A stretch of DNA of 64,000 nt, from positions 33,045-97,044 of the forward strand of contig NZ_FUZE01000018.1 of the NCBI RefSeq assembly GCF_900168205.1. The letters are read 5' to 3'. The DNA comes from Chryseobacterium balustinum (GTDB lineage: Bacteria > Bacteroidota > Bacteroidia > Flavobacteriales > Weeksellaceae). The notes under the pieces are model-generated. The model ran no database searches and was not told where the DNA came from. It worked only from the letters and a program-made list of their open reading frames with translations. Made by a program: the position numbers and the translations under genes. Below are positions 22,417 through 32,024 of this stretch, piece by piece (the stretch's first letter is position 1; each line of letters starts with the position of its first letter).

Positions 22417-22854
22417 ATGGCAAAAACAAAGACAACGTACACCGAAATAGACGTAAAATATTTTTTAGATTCTTATGTTGACAATGAGCATAAAAGAACC
22501 GACAGTTTGCAATTGATAGAATTGATGAAGGAATGGTCTGATTCTGAACCAAAAATGTGGGGACCTTCGATTATAGGATTTGGAAATTATCATTATAAAT
22601 ATGCAAGCGGACACGAAGGCGATGCACCGGTTATTGGGTTTTCACCAAGAAAAGCCGCATTTTCACTCTACGTTTATTCCGACACGGAAAAAAGTAAATT
22701 ATTATTGCCAGATCTTGGAAAATTTAAAATGAGCAAAGCCTGTATCTATATAAAAAAACTTTCTGATATTAACATTCCTATTTTGAAGGAACTCTGTATG
22801 GAATCAATTCAATACATCAGCGAGCATCATGAATGTTCTTGCAGAGCCAAATAA
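22417..22854 (+). CDS. DUF1801 family protein
   Basis: The 145-residue product has the YdhG/DUF1801 pattern: EPKMWGPSIIGFGNYHYKYA, then VIGFSPRKAAFSLYVY and LGKFKMSKACIYIKKL. The family has an alpha-beta fold related to frataxin-like proteins and no settled role. A second, more divergent member follows 67 nt downstream. Confidence 0.85.
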   Translation: MAKTKTTYTEIDVKYFLDSYVDNEHKRTDSLQLIELMKEWSDSEPKMWGPSIIGFGNYHYKYASGHEGDAPVIGFSPRKAAFSLYVYSDTEKSKLLLPDLGKFKMSKACIYIKKLSDINIPILKELCMESIQYISEHHECSCRAK

Positions 22855-22921
22855 TAGGATTAAAAATAATTTGTAAATTAGAATTTCACAAAAACTTCAA
22901 ATTAAATTTTCACTTTTCACA

Positions 22922-23335
22922 ATGACCGTTCAAGAGCAAATAGAAGAATACATCACAAGTCACAAAGAACCAAAACGCAGTGATTTAGAAAGTCTACATC
23001 AGATTATTCTTGAGCTTATGCCAAAATGTAAATTATGGTTTTTAGACGGCAAAAATGATGAAAACAAAACCATTTCCAATCCAAATATAGGATATGGACT
23101 TCATATCATGAAATATGCTGATGGAAAAACCAGAGACTTTTACAAAATCGGATTGAGCGCCAATACAACCAGAATTTCTGTTTATATCATGGGAGTTGAA
23201 GATAAAAAATATTTAGCCCATATATTTGGAGAAAAAATAGGCAAAGCCAGCGTGACGAGCTATTGCATAAAATTCAAAAAACTGGATGATATTAATATTG
23301 AAGTTTTGAAAGAAGCAATACAAGCTGCGCTTTAA
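22922..23335 (+). CDS. DUF1801-like protein
   Basis: The 137-residue product shares the fold pattern of its neighbour: GYGLHIMKYADGKTRDFYKI, ISVYIMG, then GKASVTSYCIKFKKLDDINI. The order of elements is that of DUF1801, with weaker similarity at the start. Function unknown. It probably arose by an old duplication, or was recruited next to the other member. Confidence 0.75.
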   Translation: MTVQEQIEEYITSHKEPKRSDLESLHQIILELMPKCKLWFLDGKNDENKTISNPNIGYGLHIMKYADGKTRDFYKIGLSANTTRISVYIMGVEDKKYLAHIFGEKIGKASVTSYCIKFKKLDDINIEVLKEAIQAAL

Positions 23336-23483
23336 AATTCAATTTCTAAAAACGAAATATTCTTATTAAAACCTCTTCTCTATTTCAAAAAACTTCCCGA
23401 AATTTACAGTCTGTGCGTTAAACAAAAAAATTAATGAATTAAAGAACAATTAAAACAAACATACAGTAAAACTTAGCATAAGT

Positions 23484-23604
23484 TTTCTTCGGGGCAGGGT
23501 GCAATTCCCTACCGGCGGTTATAGTCCGCGACTCCTTTTTTACGAAAGGACTGATTTGGTGAAATTCCAAAACCGACAGTTACAGTCTGGATGAGAGAAG
23601 AAAA
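23484..23604 (+). promoter_or_regulatory. FMN riboswitch (RFN element)
   Basis: The conserved RFN pieces occur in order: TCTTCGGGGCAGGGTGCAAT, TCCCTACCGGCGGT, AGTCCGCGA, GATTTGGTGAAATTCC, AAAACCGACAGT, and AGTCTGGATGAGAGAAGA. The outer ends pair (TTTTCTTC with GAAGAAAA) to close the multibranch loop. FMN binding lowers expression of the riboflavin gene ribB downstream. The two variable arms are short, as usual in Bacteroidetes. Confidence 0.97.
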
Positions 23605-23611
23605 TGAAACA

Positions 23612-23643
23612 ATCAATAAGACTATTTTGATAGACTTATTGTG
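23612..23643 (+). promoter_or_regulatory. expression-platform hairpin of the FMN riboswitch
   Basis: CAATAAG and CTTATTG enclose an inner CTAT/ATAG pair around TTTG. It stands between the aptamer and ribB and has no long T-run after it (TGTTGTATTTC). It may be a weak terminator, or an alternative partner for a switch acting on translation. Confidence 0.5.
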
Positions 23644-23696
23644 TTGTATTTCATTTCCATGTACCGAAGTGTATTTTAACTTAAAATTAAAATAAC

Positions 23697-24344
23697 ATGG
23701 AAAAATTATTAGAAAAATTCGGAGCTACTTCGAGAGAACGTGTAGAAAATGCACTTCTAAAATTACAACAAGGAAAAGGCATCCTTTTAGTAGATGATGA
23801 AAACCGCGAAAACGAAGGCGATATCATCTTTCCCGCCTCCACCATTACAGAAAAAGACATGGCACTTTTAATTCGCGAATGCAGCGGAATCGTTTGTCTG
23901 TGCATTTCAGAAGAGAAAAGTAAACATCTTAATCTTCGTCCGATGGTGGAAGCCAACAATTCAAAAAATCAAACAGCATTTACCATTTCTATTGAAGCTA
24001 AAGAAGGGGTTGAATCTGGTGTGTCTGCGAAAGACCGAGTTACAACGATCAGAACAGCTATTGACGAAAATGCTTTGGCAGAACACATCGCAAGTCCGGG
24101 ACATGTTTTCCCTTTAATTGCCAGAAAAAATGGGGTTTTCGAAAGAAGAGGTCATACAGAAGGAAGTGTAGATTTAGTAAAAATGGCAAATCTTGGCGAT
24201 GATGCCGTTCTTTGTGAATTGACCAACGAAGACGGAAGCATGGCAAGGCTTCCCGAAATTGTAGATTTTGCAGAAAAAAGAAATATGACCGTAGTGACTA
24301 TAGAAGATATTTACGCTTATCGTAAAATGATTTTGAGTAACTAA
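23697..24344 (+). CDS. ribB: 3,4-dihydroxy-2-butanone 4-phosphate synthase
   Basis: The 215-residue product has the RibB motifs: VDDENRENEGDIIFPA (acidic metal-site loop), CLCISEEKSKHLNLRPM, TAFTISIEA, DRVTTIR, SPGHVFPL and RRGHTEGSVDL. It turns ribulose 5-phosphate into the four-carbon unit used for riboflavin synthesis, in the cytosol. It is a monofunctional enzyme, without the RibA (GTP cyclohydrolase II) domain. An FMN riboswitch lies upstream and a strong terminator downstream, so it is a single-gene unit. Confidence 0.95.
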   Translation: MEKLLEKFGATSRERVENALLKLQQGKGILLVDDENRENEGDIIFPASTITEKDMALLIRECSGIVCLCISEEKSKHLNLRPMVEANNSKNQTAFTISIEAKEGVESGVSAKDRVTTIRTAIDENALAEHIASPGHVFPLIARKNGVFERRGHTEGSVDLVKMANLGDDAVLCELTNEDGSMARLPEIVDFAEKRNMTVVTIEDIYAYRKMILSN

Positions 24345-24367
24345 AAACATAGGTTTAACGCACATCA

Positions 24368-24400
24368 ACAGTCCACTTAAGATTACTTAAGTGGACTGTT
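24368..24400 (+). terminator. terminator after ribB
   Basis: AACAGTCCACTTAAG and CTTAAGTGGACTGTT form a perfect 15-bp stem around ATTA, followed by TCATT. It would act in both directions. Confidence 0.85.
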
Positions 24401-24465
24401 TCATTCAGAATCAAATAATTATGTAAAATATTTCACAAATAATATATCTTTATTAAAAATAAAAA

Positions 24466-25440
24466 ATGAAAAAAACTCTACTTATTTTAATTTCTTCAAC
24501 AGGTTTCTTATCTGCTCAAACTACAATTACAAAAGCATTTAATGACCCTATTATCGGTGAAACAATCAACAATGTTAATATCAACGGAACGGTTGATAAT
24601 TCTTCAACAGGTAATAATGTGACCTTTACCAATACAAGCTTAACAGCTGGTTCGGCATCTTCAGCAAATTATTCTGCACCAAGTTCAACTGAAATTTCTA
24701 CTTTTCCTGGATCGACTATTAAAATGACAGGGGGCGGAAGTACTGCTTACTACAAACAGACCGCAACGAAACTTGAGATCACAGGATTGGTAACTCCTGA
24801 TGCTACGTTGAATTTTTCTACCAACAACGGAACTTTCATTGGTTATCCAGCAGCTTTTGGTTATTCGGATAGTGATACAGCAGCCGGAACATTTAGTGCA
24901 ACCGCAGGATCGGGGAATTTTTCGGGAACAATCAATATTTCAGCAGATGCTTATGGAACTCTTCTCATCGGAACTAAAACATACCCTAATGTTTTAAGAA
25001 TAAAATCAATACAGAATTTCACATTGACTGTATTTAGTTTTCCGGTAGGAACCATTGTCAATACAACCTATGCTTATTATGACAATTTACATAAAGCACC
25101 ATTATTAAGTACTACTAATGCTGTAATTACCGTTCAGGGAACTCCACAAAACACCAATATAGCGCAAGCTTTAAATGAGACTTTCCTGGCTGTTTCAGAT
25201 TTAAAATTAAGAGAAAAACTAAGCATTTACCCTAATCCGGCGCAGAATTTTATTCAATTAAAAGGGAATGTTTCAAAAGATTCTAAAATTAAAATCTATA
25301 GTTTGGATGGAAAATTAATTAAAACTACAGATTTAAAATCAGAAAAAATTGAAATTTCAGAATTATCTCCAAGTTCCTATTTTATTGAAGTTTCAGACTC
25401 AAAAAACCTTAAAGAAACTACTAAATTCATAAAGAAATAA
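24466..25440 (+). CDS. T9SS cargo protein with type A sorting domain
   Basis: The 324-residue protein has a signal peptide (MKKTLLILISSTGFLSAQ), a Ser/Thr/Asn-rich beta domain, and a C-terminal type A sorting domain from about residue 250 (LSIYPNPAQNFIQL, KIKIYSLDGKLIKT, LSPSSYFIEV, TTKFIKK). Such domains direct export by the type IX system and are then cleaved or anchored at the cell surface. The passenger has no recognised catalytic motif and may be an adhesin or surface-layer component. Confidence 0.88.
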   Translation: MKKTLLILISSTGFLSAQTTITKAFNDPIIGETINNVNINGTVDNSSTGNNVTFTNTSLTAGSASSANYSAPSSTEISTFPGSTIKMTGGGSTAYYKQTATKLEITGLVTPDATLNFSTNNGTFIGYPAAFGYSDSDTAAGTFSATAGSGNFSGTINISADAYGTLLIGTKTYPNVLRIKSIQNFTLTVFSFPVGTIVNTTYAYYDNLHKAPLLSTTNAVITVQGTPQNTNIAQALNETFLAVSDLKLREKLSIYPNPAQNFIQLKGNVSKDSKIKIYSLDGKLIKTTDLKSEKIEISELSPSSYFIEVSDSKNLKETTKFIKK

Positions 25441-25461
25441 AATTATTTTTATAAAACTTTC

Positions 25462-25491
25462 AACCGTTCTAAGATTTTAGAACGGTTTTTG
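25462..25491 (+). terminator. terminator after the T9SS cargo gene
   Basis: AACCGTTCTAA and TTAGAACGGTT pair around GATT, followed by TTT. Confidence 0.8.
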
Positions 25492-25576
25492 ATTTAACGT
25501 TTTTATAAACTTTTGTTCTTTCATTCGTGAACTTACCCAGATGCTTTTCTCTTATTTTAATTAAAATTGTAAAGCC

Positions 25577-26338
25577 ATGAAAAAACTACTTCTTATTATC
25601 CCCTACTTCATTATTTCTGAAGCAACGGCACAGGGAATTATGAATAACGAACCATCGCTTCCGGAAGATAAAATGAATATTATTAAAACCAATGTTACAG
25701 GTTACGCTTTCAGAAATATCAATTTATCATACGAAAGATCAATTAACCGCTGGTTTGCCGTAAATGTAGGCTTTGGAACCGTTGCAGAAGGCAAAGTTCC
25801 TTTTATGAATGCTTTTCTGGATGAAGAGGATGAGAAAAAATTTCAAAATATTAAAATCAAAGCAACCAATTTTACCATAGAGCCTAGATTTTACATTGGT
25901 GAAGGCTATGGCAAAGGATTTTATTTTGCACCTTATTACCGATATTCAAAAGTCTCTACCAATACTTTTGATTTTACTTTCGATTACAATGCTTTTGAAA
26001 CCACATATCCTGTTCCGCTAAAAGGTTTGGGTGATGCCAATGGTAACAGTGGCGGATTGATGATAGGTGCACAGTTTTTTCTGAATACGCAACACAGTTT
26101 TGTCTTAGATTTCTGGATTGCCGGTGCACACTACGGTTCAGGAAAAGGAGACTTCACGCTGACAAGTGATGTAATTCTAACTCCTGAAATGCAGGCACAG
26201 CTGAAAAAAGAAATTCAAAATCTGGATGTTCCCTTTGTAGATTACACCGTAGAAACTAATGCAAACGGAGCTCGTATTAAAGTAGATGGTCCTTGGGCAG
26301 GATTTAGAAGCGGTTTTTCGCTAGGGTATAGATTCTAA
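25577..26338 (+). CDS. outer membrane beta-barrel protein, DUF3575-like
   Basis: The 253-residue product has a signal peptide (MKKLLLIIPYFIISEATAQ), then INLSYERSINRWFAVNVGFG and IEPRFYIGEGYGKGFYFAPY, alternating strands with a C-terminal aromatic (SLGYRF) as in outer membrane barrels. It matches the DUF3575 or porin-like small barrel proteins of Bacteroidetes. Function unknown. It is a single gene with a terminator after it. Confidence 0.75.
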   Translation: MKKLLLIIPYFIISEATAQGIMNNEPSLPEDKMNIIKTNVTGYAFRNINLSYERSINRWFAVNVGFGTVAEGKVPFMNAFLDEEDEKKFQNIKIKATNFTIEPRFYIGEGYGKGFYFAPYYRYSKVSTNTFDFTFDYNAFETTYPVPLKGLGDANGNSGGLMIGAQFFLNTQHSFVLDFWIAGAHYGSGKGDFTLTSDVILTPEMQAQLKKEIQNLDVPFVDYTVETNANGARIKVDGPWAGFRSGFSLGYRF

Positions 26339-26346
26339 TAATATAA

Positions 26347-26380
26347 AAATGCGCCTTAGAAAGTTTTCTGAGGCGCATTT
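26347..26380. terminator. terminator shared by convergent genes
   Basis: AAATGCGCCT and AGGCGCATTT flank an inner TTAGAAA/TTTTCTG extension. It lies between the barrel gene and the minus-strand gene at 26387 and can serve both. Confidence 0.8.
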
Positions 26381-26386
26381 AATATT

Positions 26387-26599
26387 TTAACTGTAACATT
26401 CTTTAAATCTAGAAATCAAGTTATCCATCGTATGTCTCTGTACATAAACTGTTTTTACATCTTCATATCTTGGAGATTTGTAAAACACTTCATGGAAATC
26501 CATACTACCATTACCTACTTTTACAATTTTTTGAACATCAATGTTCAATTTTTTCAATTCATCTTTTAAGACCTGAAATTCGTCTTGAATATTATTCAT
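26387..26599 (-). CDS. small conserved-looking hypothetical protein
   Basis: The 70-residue product opens MNNIQDEFQVLKDELKKLNI and contains VGNGSMDFHEVFYKSPRYED. It has no signal or membrane segment. The gene is bracketed by a terminator and an AT-rich upstream region with a TATATTTG box at 26700-26693, which supports transcription on this strand. Function unknown. Confidence 0.55.
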   Translation of the reverse strand: MNNIQDEFQVLKDELKKLNIDVQKIVKVGNGSMDFHEVFYKSPRYEDVKTVYVQRHTMDNLISRFKECYS

Positions 26600-26976
26600 C
26601 TTTACATTTTGTTTTAAGTTATAAAATCATCATTTGTTTCACTATTTACCCCTATAAAAATCAACATAAGGTTAAATTTTTAATAAATTTAGCAAATATA
26701 TTTAACTCAGCAAAGGGGTTGGGTCAATTTTTAATGATTTATATTAATTGCAAAAACTATACCTAACTGAATAGTTATTAATGAAAGATGAATTTAACAT
26801 GAACCAAATGTTAACAAATACGGATTTGATCGGACTTTTCATAATTGATTCTTAGTGAATCATTTAGTAAAATAAGGTTTAAAATAAATTTCATTAACTA
26901 ATAAAATTTTAATGAAAAATGAAAAAAAAATTTAACCTTAAGCAATTTCAAACATCAAAAAGGGAAATATATCACC
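26600..26976. other. AT-rich intergenic region
   Basis: No gene is supported. The left part probably holds the promoter of the gene at 26599 (TATATTTG on the minus strand at 26700-26693; a TTG lies 24 nt further up, slightly beyond the usual spacing). The right part is the leader of the gene at 26977 and includes GTGAATCATTTAG and A/T-rich runs. I see no clear palindrome or repeat. Confidence 0.5.
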
Positions 26977-27327
26977 ATGAATATCTTCACAACTGTTTCT
27001 CTTATTGTTTTTACTGCAACTTCAGTATGCATTTCTGCACAAAAATATGAGCCCGTAATTTTAGAAGCTAAAAAAGGAAATGAAAAGCAAAATGCCTCGG
27101 CTAAAAAAGAAGAGATAAAGCATTTTCTACAGTTCGGAATGATGTCACGAAACCACGACAGTTTTAAACAAAAATATGGAGTACATGTACTTTACGAAAA
27201 CTGCGTTATCACTCCATTTATGTCTGAGAAGGCAAAAAAGAATAATCAGGAAGTTGCCCAATATTTAAACAAAAAATATGGTGAAAGCTGGAAAAAAGAT
27301 TTAGAAATCATTCCTTACGGTTTATAA
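26977..27327 (+). CDS. small exported protein, unknown function
   Basis: The 116-residue product has a signal peptide (MNIFTTVSLIVFTATSVCIS, cut after AQ) and a basic mature part with FLQFGMMSRNHDSFKQKYGV and a Lys-rich end. I recognise no family. The last 6 nt overlap the convergent ABC transporter gene. A long AT-rich leader precedes it. Confidence 0.65.
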   Translation: MNIFTTVSLIVFTATSVCISAQKYEPVILEAKKGNEKQNASAKKEEIKHFLQFGMMSRNHDSFKQKYGVHVLYENCVITPFMSEKAKKNNQEVAQYLNKKYGESWKKDLEIIPYGL

Positions 27328-29079
27328 ACTCTGCTTTTCTTCTACTTCAACTTCGTGTCTCAACTGTGCTTTATATAATGTAGAGTAATATCCGTTTTTA
27401 TCTAAAAGTTCCAGATGTTTACCTTCTTCAACGATTTTACCATGCTCCATCACAATAATTTTGTCGGCTTTCTCAATAGTTGAAAGTCTGTGTGCAATGA
27501 TAATTGATGTTCTGTTTTGGGTAATTTTCTCTGTCGCTCTTTGGATCAATTTTTCACTTTCGTGGTCAATTGACGAAGTCGCCTCATCTAAAATTAAGAT
27601 TTTAGGATCTGACAAATATGCTCTTAAGAAAGAAAGCAACTGTCTCTGTCCTAATGAAATAGACGAACCTCTTTCGCTCACCACAAATTCGTAACCACCA
27701 GGAAGACTTTCAATAAAGTCATCAACTTCAATTTCTCTTGCACCGGCTTTTATTTTCTCTAAAGTTACCTCATCGTCACCAAATGCAAGGTTTTCGTAAA
27801 TACTTCCGTGGAACAGGAATACATCCTGCAAAACTACACCAATATGACTTCTCAGGTTATACAGTTCATAATCTTTAAGTTCAACATCATCAATATAAAT
27901 TTCACCCGAGTTGATATCATACAATCTCGTAATTAAGCTGATAATTGTAGATTTTCCAGCTCCGGTTGCACCAACAATAGCCACAGTTTCTCCAGGATTT
28001 ACTTTAAAATCAATTCCTTTTAAAACTTCCTGTTTCTCATCATACGCAAAACGAACGTCTTTGAATTCTATCTTTCCGTCGAAATGATCTTTCTTTACGG
28101 TCCCTGTATTTGGCATCGCGTAATCTTCATCCATCACACCCAAAACTCTTTCTGCACCTACAATTCCACGCTGAATATTGTTGAAACGATCTGCAATCTG
28201 TCGTAAAGGACGAATCAACATTGAAATAAACTGAATAAACGCAATCACCACACCCGCACTAATGGTAATATAACCTCCGTAGAAAAGAACGAAACCAATA
28301 AAAAGTGAAGAGATTAATTCAACAACAGGGAAAAACAAGGAGAAGATAAAAACTGTTCTCAGCAAGGCGCTTTTTAAAGTGATATTAATGTCATCAAACT
28401 TTTTAAATTCCGCCTTTTGTCTGTTAAACACCTGAATAATCGGCATTCCCGCCAATCTTTCCTGCACAAAAGAGTTTTGATTGGAAGTCCAGGTTCTTTC
28501 ATCACCAAAAGCTTTCTTCAGTCTTTTCTGGAAAAATCTTGTAATCACAACCATTAAAGGTAAAATAGCAAGCGAAATGTAACTCAAATGCACATCAACC
28601 TGAAACATCATAAATAAAACAAAGACAATTCTCAAAACGTCTCCGAAAACCATTAGAAAACCGTCTGTATAAACCGTTGCAATGGTTTCTACATCACCAA
28701 CTGCTCTTGTCACCAATTGCCCCAATGGAGTTTTATCGAAAAAAGCAGTTCTGAAATAAATCAGTTTATTATAAAGTCTTTCACGAATATCTCTGATAAC
28801 ATTCTGCGAAATATAATTTGAAAAATAAACTAAAAAGAAATTTAACATTGTTTCGGCAAATACCAACCCAACCAAAACATAAATATGCTTCATCATGAGC
28901 GCTTTATCTTTCAGCTTCGTGATGTCATTATCTACAATCTGCATTGTAAGATAAGGCCTGTACGTAGAAACAACCGATAATATGATGGAAATAATCAGGG
29001 TAAAAATAAACCAAGAACGAAACTTCATACCGATGAAGAAAAGCCTTTTTACAATTGCCCAGGTATCTTGTTTTTTCAT
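27322..29079 (-). CDS. ABC exporter, fused membrane and ATPase domains (MsbA/LmrA-like)
   Basis: The 585-residue half-transporter has six N-terminal membrane helices (residues about 20-310) and a nucleotide-binding domain with Walker A GATGAGKST, Q-loop VLQDVFLF, signature SLGQRQLL, Walker B ILILDEATSSID and the switch AHRLS. It works as a homodimer or with a partner to export lipid or drug substrates. The signature reads SLGQR in place of LSGGQ, which is a common variant in Bacteroidetes. No partner gene is adjacent. Confidence 0.93.
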   Translation of the reverse strand: MKKQDTWAIVKRLFFIGMKFRSWFIFTLIISIILSVVSTYRPYLTMQIVDNDITKLKDKALMMKHIYVLVGLVFAETMLNFFLVYFSNYISQNVIRDIRERLYNKLIYFRTAFFDKTPLGQLVTRAVGDVETIATVYTDGFLMVFGDVLRIVFVLFMMFQVDVHLSYISLAILPLMVVITRFFQKRLKKAFGDERTWTSNQNSFVQERLAGMPIIQVFNRQKAEFKKFDDINITLKSALLRTVFIFSLFFPVVELISSLFIGFVLFYGGYITISAGVVIAFIQFISMLIRPLRQIADRFNNIQRGIVGAERVLGVMDEDYAMPNTGTVKKDHFDGKIEFKDVRFAYDEKQEVLKGIDFKVNPGETVAIVGATGAGKSTIISLITRLYDINSGEIYIDDVELKDYELYNLRSHIGVVLQDVFLFHGSIYENLAFGDDEVTLEKIKAGAREIEVDDFIESLPGGYEFVVSERGSSISLGQRQLLSFLRAYLSDPKILILDEATSSIDHESEKLIQRATEKITQNRTSIIIAHRLSTIEKADKIIVMEHGKIVEEGKHLELLDKNGYYSTLYKAQLRHEVEVEEKQSL

Positions 29080-29202
29080 TATAGAAATTGACGTAAAGAA
29101 TTAATTTAAAAAAATTCTCTGCAAAAATACGGCTTTAAAATTTTACAGCTCGAAGAACTTAGATAGAAAATTAAAGATATCTGTTATTTACTAAATGTAT
29201 AT

Positions 29203-29556
29203 TTAATGAAGATCTTTTGTATGCTCGGTTCCGATTTCTTCAATCTCCCAAACCGGACTTTGAATATTTTCTTTTTTAAATCTGTTCTCAAGAATTGTGT
29301 AAACTCCATAAACAGCACCAATTGCAAAAAGCCAACTGATAATATTAATACCGGAAAAACCTGCATAATTATTATCATTCAAAGAATTTGGATCTGTAAA
29401 AGCAACGTACATTCCATAAGAAAACAAGAATAATAATTGAAATCCTAAATAAATCCCAATTGCCAAAAGCCCGAAATGCCATTTTGTTTTGCCAAATCGC
29501 TCAGCTAAACCGGCATAGTATCGATAAGCACCTACAAGAATAATAATAGACATCAT
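29203..29556 (-). CDS. small membrane protein, paralogue of the next gene
   Basis: The 117-residue product opens MMSIIILVGAYRYYAGLAER and has three hydrophobic segments. It shares with the upstream gene product the order SIII..G.(Y/F)RYY..LA.R.GK..W..GLL.(I/M)GI.LG. Function unknown. The pair is separated by 25 nt and is presumably co-transcribed. Confidence 0.75.
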   Translation of the reverse strand: MMSIIILVGAYRYYAGLAERFGKTKWHFGLLAIGIYLGFQLLFLFSYGMYVAFTDPNSLNDNNYAGFSGINIISWLFAIGAVYGVYTILENRFKKENIQSPVWEIEEIGTEHTKDLH

Positions 29557-29581
29557 AGTTTTTAGTTTTATTGAATCAAAT

Positions 29582-29923
29582 TTAGTTCTTTTTTCCGATT
29601 CCGTCTATTTCAGATTCATGTGTTGAAACAGCATCTTTTCTCCATGATTTCTCAAGATGTCGATGCACAAACCAAACGACAAAAATTGAACTCACCCATC
29701 CTAAAACAGTAGCAAGAGTCGCCGAAAACAAATCTAATTCCTGAGAAAAAGTGTTCGGATTTAACAGTAATCCGATAAATCCATAAATCAGCCAAACCAA
29801 AAACTGAACTCCCAAACAAATTCCCATTCCCAGCAAGCCATATTTCCAGTGAACTTTCCCGTTTCTTACAGCCAATTTTTGATAGTATCTAAAAACACCA
29901 ATGGCAATTATAATTGAAATCAT
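29582..29923 (-). CDS. small membrane protein, paralogue of the previous gene
   Basis: The 113-residue product opens MISIIIAIGVFRYYQKLAVR and has three hydrophobic segments with a charged tail. It and the 117-residue neighbour look like a tandem duplication. It follows truA by 10 nt and is probably in the same operon, although no shared function is known. Confidence 0.75.
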   Translation of the reverse strand: MISIIIAIGVFRYYQKLAVRNGKVHWKYGLLGMGICLGVQFLVWLIYGFIGLLLNPNTFSQELDLFSATLATVLGWVSSIFVVWFVHRHLEKSWRKDAVSTHESEIDGIGKKN

Positions 29924-29933
29924 TTTCTTTTAT

Positions 29934-30671
29934 TTAAAATTCATACCCAACATCGACCAAAAACAATGCATGAGCCGGTGCAGAAGTTCCTGCAGAATTT
30001 CGGTTTTTATTTTCTATTACTTTTCGGATATCTTCCGGCTGTATCTTACCGGAGCCTACTTCTACCATTGTCCCTACAATTGCTCTTACCATATTTCTCA
30101 GAAAACGGTTGGCTGAAACGGTGAATTTCAATTCGGTTCCGTTTTGCTCCCATTCTGCTTTATACATTTTGCAGAGATTGGTTTTGTTGTCGGTATGCAG
30201 TTTTGCAAAGCTTGTAAAATCTTCGTATTCAAATAAAATCTTACAGGCTTCATTCATTTTATTGATATCTAAAGGTTTTCTCCAATGTTGCCAAGCCGAA
30301 TCCTGCGTAAACGGATTTTTTTCCAAAGAAATATAATATTCATACGTCCTGAAAGTTGCATCAAAACGGGCATGAAAATCATCTTTCACTTCAAAAATTC
30401 TTTTGATTGAAATATCAGCAGGTAAAAAACTATTCAGTCTATGAGTAAGCTGATTGTTTAACACCTGATCCGTCTCAAAATGGGCAAACATTTTCTTGGC
30501 GTGAACACCAGTATCTGTTCTCCCCGCTCCAGTTGTTTTAATTTTTTCTTGTAAAATTGTAGAAAGCGCTCGTTCCAGTTCTTCCTGTACAGAAATATCT
30601 TTCGGCTGAATCTGGTAACCAAAATAATTTTTACCGTTGTATGAAAATTCTATAAAATATCTCAAAATCAA
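29934..30671 (-). CDS. truA: tRNA pseudouridine synthase A
   Basis: The 245-residue product starts MILRYFIEFSYNGKNYFGYQ and has the catalytic motif GRTDTGVHA with the essential aspartate, RFDATFRTYEYYI, and the C-terminal FLRNMVRAIVGTM. TruA makes pseudouridine at positions 38-40 of many tRNAs. It appears to lead a short operon with the two small membrane protein genes. Confidence 0.95.
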   Translation of the reverse strand: MILRYFIEFSYNGKNYFGYQIQPKDISVQEELERALSTILQEKIKTTGAGRTDTGVHAKKMFAHFETDQVLNNQLTHRLNSFLPADISIKRIFEVKDDFHARFDATFRTYEYYISLEKNPFTQDSAWQHWRKPLDINKMNEACKILFEYEDFTSFAKLHTDNKTNLCKMYKAEWEQNGTELKFTVSANRFLRNMVRAIVGTMVEVGSGKIQPEDIRKVIENKNRNSAGTSAPAHALFLVDVGYEF

Positions 30672-30862
30672 TCAATATTAAATTTTAGAAATAAAATATG
30701 AAATAAATTCCCATCAAAATGATAAAATATTGTCATTCTTTTTACTTCTTAAACGTTCCTGCAAAAATACTTTAATTTGATGGCAAAAAAAATTGTTAAT
30801 TTATTTCGAAAACTGATTAAAAACATCAATTAACGGTTTTAAAATTCTTATTTTTGCAGCGT

Positions 30863-31891
30863 ATGAAAAGATGGTACCTCTACCCTTTTTCTTTAGGTTA
30901 TCACATGGTTACGGGCATCCGAAACACAATGTATGATCTGGGAATTTTTAAGTCTACGAAGTTTAAGACACCGATTATCAATGTCGGCAATCTTTCTGTG
31001 GGCGGAAGCGGAAAATCACCAATGGTGATGTATTTGGCAAAATCTTTATCTAAACATTATAGAACAGGCGTTCTTTCCAGAGGGTACGGAAGATTGACGA
31101 AAGGATATGACGTTACCAACTATCACAGTAATTATAAAACTGTGGGTGATGAAGCGATGCAACTTTTTGAGCGTTTCAAAAATCGTTTTGTAATTGCAGT
31201 TTCTGAGGATCGTGTTCCCGGAGCAAAAAAAGTAATCGATGATATGGATCTTGATGTGTTGATTCTTGATGATGCAATGCAGCACAGAGCCATCAAAGCA
31301 GGATTCAATATTTTAATGACCGATTTTAATGATCCTTATTTTAAAGATCATCTACTTCCGGCAGGAGATTTAAGAGAATCCAGAGCAGGATCAAAAAGAG
31401 CAGATATCATCATGGTGAGCAAATGCCCTGATGAACTGACTGAGGAAACCAAGCAATATTATATCTCAAGGATAAAACCTGAACGTAGCCAAAAAGTATT
31501 TTTCTCATCCATCGGATATGATGAAAATGTCTATTCAAGAGAGAAAATGCTTCCGGATAATAACCTGAATTATTATGACATTCTTCTCATCACAGGAATT
31601 GCTAACCCAAAACCTTTGTTGAATCATTTAGCCAAGTTTTCTCAGCGTGTGAAACACCTGAAATTCAGAGATCATCATAATTTTTCTGATGCAGATATTA
31701 AAAACATCATTGAAGAATACAAAAAATTGGGCGAGTACAAATTAATCTTAACGACTGAAAAAGATTACGTACGTTTGAAGACTTTCGATTATCTTCGAGA
31801 TTTGGTCTATTACTGGCCAATCAATGTGGTGATCGATAAAAAGGAAGAATTCAATCAAATGATTATGAATTACGTGAGTAAAAAACAATAG
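30863..31891 (+). CDS. lpxK: tetraacyldisaccharide 4'-kinase
   Basis: From ATG at 30863 the product has 342 residues and opens MKRWYLYPFSLGYHMVTGIR; a TTG three codons earlier is less likely. The P-loop is GNLSVGGSGKSPM, followed by SRGYGR and DDAMQH, the LpxK motifs. It phosphorylates the lipid A precursor at the inner membrane. A TATTTTTG box at 30849-30856 ends six nt before the ATG, which points to a very short or absent leader. No lipid A genes are adjacent. Confidence 0.94.
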   Translation: MKRWYLYPFSLGYHMVTGIRNTMYDLGIFKSTKFKTPIINVGNLSVGGSGKSPMVMYLAKSLSKHYRTGVLSRGYGRLTKGYDVTNYHSNYKTVGDEAMQLFERFKNRFVIAVSEDRVPGAKKVIDDMDLDVLILDDAMQHRAIKAGFNILMTDFNDPYFKDHLLPAGDLRESRAGSKRADIIMVSKCPDELTEETKQYYISRIKPERSQKVFFSSIGYDENVYSREKMLPDNNLNYYDILLITGIANPKPLLNHLAKFSQRVKHLKFRDHHNFSDADIKNIIEEYKKLGEYKLILTTEKDYVRLKTFDYLRDLVYYWPINVVIDKKEEFNQMIMNYVSKKQ

Positions 31892-32024
31892 AAAATCTGC
31901 GGCGAAAGTTGCAGATTTTTAATTTAATATAGATTGTTTCAATTCTTAAATTTAAGCCAATTCATACAATTTCATTTTTAATTTACTAATCAATGTTTAG
32001 ATTTGTAAAAATAAATATCTGCAT